This document shows, in pieces, positions 56,311 to 64,000 of a DNA stretch of 64,000 nt (position 1 is the first letter of the stretch; every line of letters begins with the position of its first letter). This DNA is from Adiantum capillus-veneris (Eukaryota; Streptophyta; Polypodiopsida; Polypodiales; Pteridaceae). The translations under genes were made by a program, and so were the position numbers. Location of the stretch: positions 56,259,753-56,323,752 of the forward strand of contig CM043959.1 of the NCBI GenBank assembly GCA_014529385.2. Direction: 5' to 3'. Below the pieces are notes generated by a model. It saw nothing but the letters and a program-made list of their open reading frames with translations. It searched no databases and was not told where the DNA came from.

Positions 56311-57826
56311 GTAATTAGCCTAATCTTTTTTTTAATTAGCAAAATTATGCTAATTCACCTCTAATTTTTTAATTAATCTAATTAATTGAGAATATTAAAC
56401 TTCTTTATATTATAAATTACTCTCTTAAATTTAATATTTTGCTAATTACTTAGATTAAGATTAGGATTATCTATTAAACCATATTAAGACTGGAATTCAT
56501 CTTTTTAGTCCTAAATTGAGGGTAATTATACTAATTAAACTTAGATTAGTATAAGATAATTATTAGAGTTGTATTACACTATAAAGAAGCTAGAAAAATT
56601 ATATCATAATTTTTTAATTAATTTTTTTAATTAATTAAACATAAATTAAATGTTTTTAATCAAAAACTGATGAGAAACTTACTTAATTAACTCAAATATT
56701 CTTAAGTTAATTATCACAAATAAGAAACACTATTGGAAACACGGGGTAAATTACTCATTAATTGATAATTAATCTAAGTATTTAATTAAGATGAAATTAG
56801 TTGTTTTGAGCCACAAATTTAAGAAGGAAGTTAGTGAAACAGGTTAAATAATTAGGTGCTATTGATCAGAGTTATTTTATATTTTTATTAAGTCGTGATA
56901 ATTACCTTAAGATTAGAAAATTATTTTAGCTATTTTTCTAAGCCAAAATAGACTAATTGTAGCAGAAATTAAAAGGGGGAAATAAGTAAATCAAGTTAGA
57001 TAATTATTTTCTATTTGTAAGAGTTATTTTACATCATAATTAAACTATGATATTTATCTTAATGTCAGAAAGATAATGTAGCTAATTATTAAGTCAAAAT
57101 AGATAAATTTTAGCTAAAATTAGAGTGAGAAAATCAGTTAATCAAATTATATAATTATGTCCTATTTATTAAAGTTATCATACACCTTAAGTAAGCTTAG
57201 ATAATTAGTTTAATGCTCAAAATTTGATTTAGCTATTTATTTTGGCATAAACAGACTAATTTTAATTGAAAATGAAAGGGAAAAATTGGATAACTTATTT
57301 TGATATTTAAAAAGTAATTACTAGAGTTATGGGGTTCCATTATCTACCTAGGATAAATATACCATAATTAGTTAGTTAGTTTAAGTAGTTAAAATTGAGC
57401 AAAAATCTTATTTTTATCTAAAGATTAATTAGGATAAATCGAATCTACTGTCAAAACTCTCTAGAAAAAATACTGTAATTGTAAATCATTGGTTGAACAT
57501 GAAGAAATACAATCTTTAAAAGAAAATGAATATAATAAATATAAAGCTCAAAACAAGGAGATTTCAAGCTTAATAAAGATGAGAAAATTAGAAAAAAGAT
57601 GTATAAATTTATAAGAAAATTATGAGAGCTTAGAAAACCCTTAAAGAATCTAGAATAAAGTTATCTTTTCTAAATAATCAATTAAGAAATTATTAGGTAA
57701 AGAAATAACCCTCTAGGACTACAAATTTAACCTTGATTGGGTTAGAAGAGGAATTAGATTAAATACAAAGGTTAAGTCTAGCTTTCGGGATGATTTATCT
57801 AATAATTAGATGTCCTTTTTCATAAG
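56311..57826 (+). other. AT-rich 1.5-kb block, intron-like, in ChrC LTR
   Basis: This block has no counterpart in the ChrB LTR and interrupts an otherwise alignable leader: CTCTAG...ATTATCCACG before, GATAAGAAATCATGGC after; ChrB reads CTCTAGTGGATTAGTAAGTA then AAAAAATGGC. It begins GTAATTAG and ends TTTTTCATAAG, and is visibly dominated by A and T. It may be an intron kept in one copy and lost in the other, or an AT-rich insertion. Confidence 0.5.
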
Positions 57827-57837
57827 GATAAGAAATC

Positions 57838-58026
57838 ATGGCACCCAAAAGACCCAAGCCAATCCTCCTTCTCATGATGAGGGTAGTGTTCCTAAACGAA
57901 CTAGAGCGTCACAGGACAAAGAAATCGGGCCTAGTAGTAGGTCCATTGACGAGAGCGTTCAAGCCTCGACACTACAATAAATTCTTGATCATTTCCATGT
58001 GTGTCTTTGTTATAATTAAAGTTTAG
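57838..58026 (+). pseudogene. MAPKR reading frame in ChrC
   Basis: Starts MAPKRPKPILLLMMRVVFLN. In the phase one base over, from about 57,857, the sequence reads NPPSHDEGSVPKRTRASQDK, more like the ChrB frame (polar, S/D/E/K-rich), so a one-base change has probably shifted it. It lies just downstream of the intron-like block. Confidence 0.4.
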
Positions 58027-58748
58027 CTACTGTAAGTTTTTCTTTAATTATTAACATTGCATACGTAAAGAGGGAGTAAGAAATTAGGAAAAGTAAAAGT
58101 GGCCGAAACAAAAGACATCTTCCAAGAAACCCACGAGCACTTGTTTGTAAATTAGGAAGGAAATTTTTGGGATAAGGCTGGTGGACTTAGGAAAGAATGA
58201 TTGGTCATCCTTAAGACAGCTAGTCTCAAGACACCTCTAATTCCTTGAAATATTTTCACTTCAGGTGATGAGTAATGATGGCTTGTCAGCCGTAGATGAG
58301 TCGGTTTCCCCCATGTATATGGAGTTTGCACCTCCTACATGTGTATGTTTGTGGATACTAGTTAGGAATCGTTTTTATTCTAGGGGAACCGCCCGGTTGT
58401 ATGGACAACTGGTTTGACGTATGGGCGCCCCAAACTTTTGGGTGATGGATTTCCACCATGTTTCTAAATAAGGAAGGGTGATGTTGTTCACGCATGTATA
58501 TGTGTGCTTGAGACAAGTGGAGTATGTGTCAAGATTTTTAAGATATATTATAAGTGACCGTACCTTGTCTTAAGTCTAAAGATGTTTGCTTTCTAAAAGA
58601 CTGTTTTCAATGTTGATTTCAATGCCTTGTCTTAATGAATAACTATGACGGAAAGTTAAAAAGGAATCTCATTATTTTAAGTGTTAAAACACATGTGGTA
58701 GTAATTAGGAAATAAAAGATCATGTGTAAGTGTGGGGTGGTAAGTGGG

Positions 58749-58797
58749 GATTGACTAAGGTTGTCAATCATGGACAGGTGGACCTGATTAGTCAAGT
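58749..58797 (+). other. Double hairpin in ChrC LTR
   Basis: Stem 1: GATTGAC/GTCAATC (58,749-58,769), loop TAAGGTT. Stem 2: ACCTGA/TCAAGT around TTAG with one mismatch. Same position as 35,406-35,459. Confidence 0.55.
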
Positions 58798-59100
58798 AAC
58801 TATCCATTATCGCGCACTAAAACATTTAATAAACTTCTCCAATTGGAAGAGGAGTTCACTAGCAAGGGTACCCTCACATCTATTGGGGGGGAAAAGTGTT
58901 GGGTGAGAATACCTTAGTCCAAATTGTGGAAGTTATAGGGCTGAAACAGTCTTAGATTTTTAAAATGTTGTTTCATTTCTGCTATGAGACAGAACTAAGT
59001 CTTCTTCTAAGTCTATAGACCCAAGCCATTGTCAATGGTAAAGGTCTATTCCCTGGATTTTTCTTGTTTAGAGACTCTGATTTTCAATAGGCCTAGAGAC

Positions 59101-59251
59101 CTGTCAACGACCCCATCCCAATCTTGGTATTGGTGGGTTGGGGATCTTACACATTACTTCTCTAGGTTTTGCGAAGATGACTAGAAGCCTCTTGAGAGTC
59201 TTTTTGCTTGTGCATGTGCTTTTCTTTTTTCTTGTGTGCATGTGTGTGTGT

Positions 59252-59301
<50 letters not shown>

Positions 59302-59375
59302 GGGTGGGTGGGAGATTGATTTTTGACACACTCTTGCCCTTCAAATTTCCAAAATGTTGTGAATGTTTTACTATA
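59101..59375 (+). repeat. Poly-G run and GGGT repeats
   Basis: A (TG)n stretch leads into 48 consecutive G at 59,253-59,300, then TGGGTGGGTGGG. The remainder is a short unassigned flank of the Helitron. Strong G-quadruplex potential; length may be affected by sequencing. Confidence 0.8.
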
Positions 59376-59497
59376 CTAGTAAAAAGGCGTCGCCTTCGGC
59401 GGCGGCACCACCTCCAGCATTGCTATGTGGATTCTTAGACTCAATACTGGCATTCATGACAATTCAAGCCTAGAAGCCAAAAGGAAGACGTTATCCA

Positions 59498-59583
<86 letters not shown>
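59498..59583. repeat. (CT)n microsatellite 1 in Helitron
   Basis: Nearly pure CT dinucleotides over about 85 bp, the one closest to the Helitron 3' end. Confidence 0.95.
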
Positions 59584-59585
<2 letters not shown>

Positions 59586-59971
59586 ATCCACGGAAGTTCA
59601 AAGCCTTGCACACAGAAGCTAGAAAAACAAAGCTCTCCATCTCTCTCTCTATGTTAGCAGATACCTTACCTGTTGGGCGACGATATTGACTGCAAAGGAA
59701 AAATGTTGCTCTAATAGGGTTTATATAGAGGTATAAGTAAGGTGGACCTTGAGGTAACTACCCGCATCTCTAGGGTGAGGCAATGGCGGTCATGATTGAG
59801 GTAACTCATAGCTCAAATATTCAGGGAATCAGCCATAGCCCGAGGGTGAGGCAAGGGCGATCCTGATGGAGGTTGAGGCCGTCCATAGATTGAGGCATTA
59901 AATACCTCCCCCAACGTTGGCCAACAACAACCACGTACTTGTCCCGCAAATCAATAATGGCTATATCGCAC

Positions 59972-60077
<106 letters not shown>

Positions 60078-60733
60078 CAGGTCTTAAGTTAAACTCTCCT
60101 TATTAAAAAGATCTTTAAGGTCTCTTGGGATAGTTTCCTACGACGTTCAAATACTCTTCTCCTTCTTCTTCTCTCTCTCGACTTGCAAAGCTAAACAGCA
60201 TACGGTAGTTTTAATCACAAAAGCACCAGCATGAGGTCTATGAAAGCTAATCGACAATCGAAATACTGATGCTAGTAGTAGATTAAGATCACAATTCCTA
60301 CCAAGCACAACAAAAAGATACAATGTATACAATTCCTACCAAGCCCAACAAAAAGATACAATGTGTACAATAATTACATAACTGGAACAATGACATTCTT
60401 TTTTTTTAGTCCTATATTTTCACTCATCGATCGGCACTCCCTTCTCCTCGACTGCCTCACCACCAAATTGCTCCATGTTGGAGAGCCCACCCGACCTCTT
60501 TCCATTCCTTCTAAGCTCTTGTCTCTGGTGTCTCCAATAATGATCGCCTGTGGTCAAGCTCCTTGCAAAGAGATGCCATTGTCTTCGACAGTGAGTGTTA
60601 TCTTAAACAAACACAGAACAAAATGGTAAATAGGTCTCTCTCTCTCTTTCTCAAACACGCACTGTGCACATGAATATAACTTTTTGATCTCATAGGTCAA
60701 TCTGGTCTTTTCAAGATGTTAATTTAACATTTT

Positions 60734-60854
<121 letters not shown>

Positions 60855-60950
60855 ACCCCAAATTCAAAAAAATATGTTCTTACTCGTTGCCGTTGTGGTT
60901 GGAGTTCCGCCGGTGTCGCCGCCTATATATATACCGTGCTGGCATCACCT

Positions 60951-61000
60951 CCCCCCCCCCCCCCCCCCCCCTAGGTTGTGTGGTGTGTGTGTTGTGTGTG

Positions 61001-61050
<50 letters not shown>

Positions 61051-61080
61051 TGTGTGTTGTGTGTGTGTGTGTGTGTGTGC
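60951..61080. repeat. C-run and (GT)n microsatellite in Helitron
   Basis: Twenty C (60,951-60,970) followed by about 100 bp of GT with interruptions. Confidence 0.9.
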
Positions 61081-61572
61081 CCCCAAGGGTGCTGCATCTA
61101 ATCTGCGCCTCTCTATCTTTGCAGACCGGGAGTATGGCATTGACTGGACAGGTCACCACCAGCCAACTCAGCACCAGCAATAGCAACAGTAGCCCGAACC
61201 GGGAGCTTCATTCACACGGCCTCCCATATTGGTCGAGTAAGAAAGAGCATGGTACTTTACATACCGTTGGAACTGCAGGCGATGGTCGCTCACCACAGCA
61301 AAACTTCCGTGCAGGCAATGGTACGTAGTTATTTGCAGGCAATGGTGGCTCACCACAGCAGCAACATCAGCAACAACAGCCCTTATAGCTCGCGCTCTCC
61401 TCAGTAGCTCCCACTCCTTTTGCGCTCTCTAGCTCAGCCCTTGGCTCCGCCCCGCTCAGACGTTGCAGTCAGCTTAGCCCTGCCCTCGGCTTGGCAGACC
61501 TGCATTTTTTGGGTGCCCCTTCAGCGTCTTATCAGCCTCGGCTCTCTTGGCGGGTTTGGCCCTGTGGTTTGC

Positions 61573-61573
<1 letters not shown>

Positions 61574-61649
<76 letters not shown>
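61574..61649. repeat. (GA)n microsatellite 4 in Helitron
   Basis: Same dinucleotide as the CT tracts but on the opposite strand, about 76 bp. Confidence 0.95.
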
Positions 61650-61650
<1 letters not shown>

Positions 61651-62098
61651 AGCCGTTGGTTCTTCATCGACTTCCTTGGCTTTCAGCTCCTGCGAGAGTC
61701 CCCTTACAGCTAGCTTAGAACCAGGGAGGACATGGAAGGTCTAGCTTGCGTAGCGCAGAGGAGCCGCACGTTGGGCCTACAGGCGTTGAAGGCCTGGTTG
61801 CAGTATTGCACACCAGCAGTAGCTCGATTGTAATAATGCGCACCGACAACAGCGAGTAGCCCGCTTGCATTATTGTGTAGTGTAGTAGTGCACCGCAAGA
61901 TGATCGCCACCTCTCCGGGCCCTCCTTCTCTCACTTCAGAGCCTGCAGCCTTGTACAATCTCTAAGAAGAGGCCTTGCCTCTCCCTCTCAACTCGACATT
62001 TCGAACCACACACACAGGATGACAACGTGAGCTCTATAGAGCAAGGTCGCTGAGCTCGCGGGGCTTGTGGTGGTGCAGTTCATTCTCTCTAGGAATTA

Positions 62099-62170
<72 letters not shown>
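62099..62170. repeat. (CT)n microsatellite 5 in Helitron
   Basis: About 72 bp of CT, some 230 bp inside the Helitron 5' end. Confidence 0.95.
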
Positions 62171-62172
<2 letters not shown>

Positions 62173-62399
62173 TCCTTGAAGCATTGCTCGTGCGAAACAA
62201 ATCTGACAGCCACCTTCAAACTTGAAGACCTCTCACCTCATTAGCTATCCTTGATAAGCGTCTGCCTCCCGCGTGTGGTGACGACCGGATAAATTCTCTC
62301 TCAGACTCTCTTTCTTTCTTTTGCCGGATGCATCCAAGAGACGCCACGTGTAAGGGGGGGGGGGGACCGGAATCCCTCCCCCTTTTATAATAGTATAGA

Positions 62400-63230
62400 T
62401 TTGGTATATTTTTTAAATGGTAGCTCACATCTTCACCCGTGAAAAACAATCAAAATAACGCAAAAGGGGAAGGCGGTGTTTTGTCATGTCTTGAGCCTTG
62501 ACGTTGTTGACTAGGATGCAATGACGAAGATAGCAAAGATGGGGCTATCCTTCGACTATGGACCGAGTCCCAAGTTTGCCTAATCTAGAACCAAGAAAAG
62601 ACTCTATTGAGTCAATTTTGTTGAGGCTATCCCTTTGACAAATGATACACTTAGGTTTGAAAATTATGGCAATAGAGAACTTTTGTCAAAAAGTGCACTC
62701 AATGTGACTCATGACTTTAGACTCTCTTTTCCTTTTTGATCATTGATTTGCGATGGAACAAAAAACCATTTTCAACCAAAGGTTCATGTCTAACATAATT
62801 TAGTGAAGAAATTTGGGGAGAGTTTGATCATTTTTTGGCCTGCCCAAAGGGCAAAGGCTATAGAGATCACTTCTCTTTTTGCTTACTAAAATAGGAATAA
62901 AATTGAATTGTATTTTCAAGTATTTTTTGATAGACTTAAAATGTTGATTGGTTGAAATAAGATAGTGGGCACTCATTGAAATGAAGAGTGTGTAAATCTA
63001 ATGACGGACATGTCTTGAGTTTCAAAAAATGAAACGAACGCTCATATATCAAAGAAAAGATTTTGTGTTGCCCAATGTCTTAGAAAGCATGAAACGTTGA
63101 CAGCCTTATATGGTAAATGATAAAGCTTAGAGGCTCCACACATCCCAAGAGTCACTTTTTCATTTTGAAATTTGAGAAGTTCTTTTACCCATCTTTTCAT
63201 TTTGAGAATTTCATTCACGGTTGAAACTCG
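62400..63230. other. Unassigned AT-rich sequence
   Basis: No gene or repeat recognised; short frames only. Confidence 0.4.
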
Positions 63231-64000
63231 AGGTAATAACTAAAGTTGTCATTTTCGTTGGTTAAAACTTTATGAAGGAATTTATCCTTTAGAGCTTTAA
63301 TCTTTAAAGTTTTTTTTTTTTGAGATTTTAAAGCTAATCCAATGAGGAACTATAAAAAATAAAATATTAGAAGGTAAAAATTTGAATTAAAGAAAGTGAA
63401 AATGTTACATGGATCCACAGATAGGGGGAGGGTCACCTCGAGACGTTAGAGTTTTAGGACTTACTAACTTAGAACTTTAAAACTTTTAAAGTGAGATTTA
63501 CAACTTAGGGATCTACAGTTTTAATTTGTAAAAGGCGCTCTAAAGCTTAAAAATGTAGAATTTTTAAAGTGGGGTGCAGAGCATAGGGATCTAAAGCTTA
63601 GGGTGTAGAGCTTAAGGGTGCTTTTTTAATTCAATTCACTATGCTTATGTTTTTTTTTAAAGCTTAGAGATAAAGAGATTTTAAAGTGGGATCTAGTCTC
63701 AGATCAAGGCCTAAAATTGACGCTTTTTTTTCATCAAGGGTTAGGTAATAACTAAAGTTTTCATTTTTGTTGGTTAAAACTTTATGGAAGGAATTTATCA
63801 AATAGAGCTTTAATCTTTAAAGATTTTTTTTTTGAGATTTTAAAGCTAATCCAATGAGGAACTAGAGTTTTTTTTTATTAGAAGGTAAAAATTTGAATTA
63901 AAGAAAGTGAAAATGTTACATGGATCCACAGGTAGGGGGAGGGTCACCCCGAGACGTTAGAGTTTTAGGGCTTACTAACTTAGAACTTTAAAGCTTTTAA
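63231..64000. repeat. Tandem repeat with ~512-bp unit, cut by window end
   Basis: AGGTAATAACTAAAGTT starts at 63,231 and again at 63,743; about 255 bp after each start align closely (shared GGATCCACAG...GGGGGAGGGTCAC). The middle part (63,490-63,740) has short degenerate phrases of the type TTTAAAGTGGGATCTA. The second unit runs off the window. Confidence 0.85.

Larger units (their letters stand above)
55710..59100 (+). repeat. ChrC long LTR / 3' region
   Basis: It begins TCTAAAGTCTCCACC after AGTTGGGGTGAT (ChrB: TGTAAAGTCTTTAC). Shared landmarks with the ChrB LTR are a GAGAGAAAACCTCTAG leader (56,281), a MAPKR start (57,838) and the GTGGTAGTAATTAG-hairpin block (58,694-58,800). It is much longer than ChrB because of the AT-rich block 56,311-57,826. 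Right end not located. Confidence 0.55.

Noticed and set aside
60874..61330. Open frames across the Helitron GT/C tracts
   Set aside because: They translate simple repeats (VCVC, THTH, PPPP) and have no domain.

Overview
This window is plant nuclear DNA made almost entirely of nested, decayed mobile elements. The evidence is the mix of Ty3/gypsy chromoviruses, large Tat-like gypsy elements with a tRNA-Asp type primer site, Ty1/copia elements with a tRNA-iMet type primer site, an endogenous pararetrovirus (Caulimoviridae-like), a Helitron and a MITE. I see no intact housekeeping gene, no rRNA and no convincing tRNA. The species cannot be named; the composition fits a repeat-rich plant genome.

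Layout. 1-3.9 kb: relic of a caulimovirid (protease, RT, RNase H, then a TATA-box intergenic region and a downstream reading frame). 3.95-5.6 kb, minus strand: an unrecognised, broken gene that keeps a TATA box, a 76-nt intron and a poly(A) signal; an unrelated partial frame follows at 5.8-6.2 kb. 6,202-18,779, minus strand: a 12.6-kb gypsy element (here TatA) with two ~955-bp LTRs, PBS and PPT, coding only gag and protease, with a ~3-kb leader that holds an array of palindromes; a 550-bp foldback sits inside its gag region. 18.8-22.7 kb, plus: a pol fragment (TatB: RT, RNase H, integrase and, unusually, a retropepsin-like domain after integrase). 23.9-30.8 kb, plus: LTR, PBS, leader and gag/protease-only element TatC, related to TatA. 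30,790-31,007: a MITE with an exact 8-bp target duplication. 31.2-40.6 kb: chromovirus ChrA, split between protease and RT by the integrase-LTR tail of another chromovirus (ChrB). 40.9-42.9 kb: a gag-only LTR element. 43.4-45.5 kb: a decayed copia. 45.5-46.9 kb: a hairpin minisatellite. 47.7-51.5 kb, minus: a copia with near-continuous gag-protease-integrase but no RT. 51.5-~59 kb: chromovirus ChrC (same clade as ChrB) with a long LTR. 59,376-62,399, minus: a non-autonomous Helitron full of CT/GA tracts. 62.4-64 kb: AT-rich DNA with a ~512-bp tandem unit.

Recurring theme. Palindromes keep turning up at defined places: a 22-bp palindrome repeated through the TatA leader, a different palindrome at matching places around the TatB/TatC LTR and leader, a long foldback, and a 46-bp satellite whose unit is itself a hairpin. 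The strongest lead is that related Tat-like elements keep the position and symmetry of these palindromes while their sequence differs. A second lead is the additional retropepsin-like domain followed by a W-x-P-K repeat tail in the same family.
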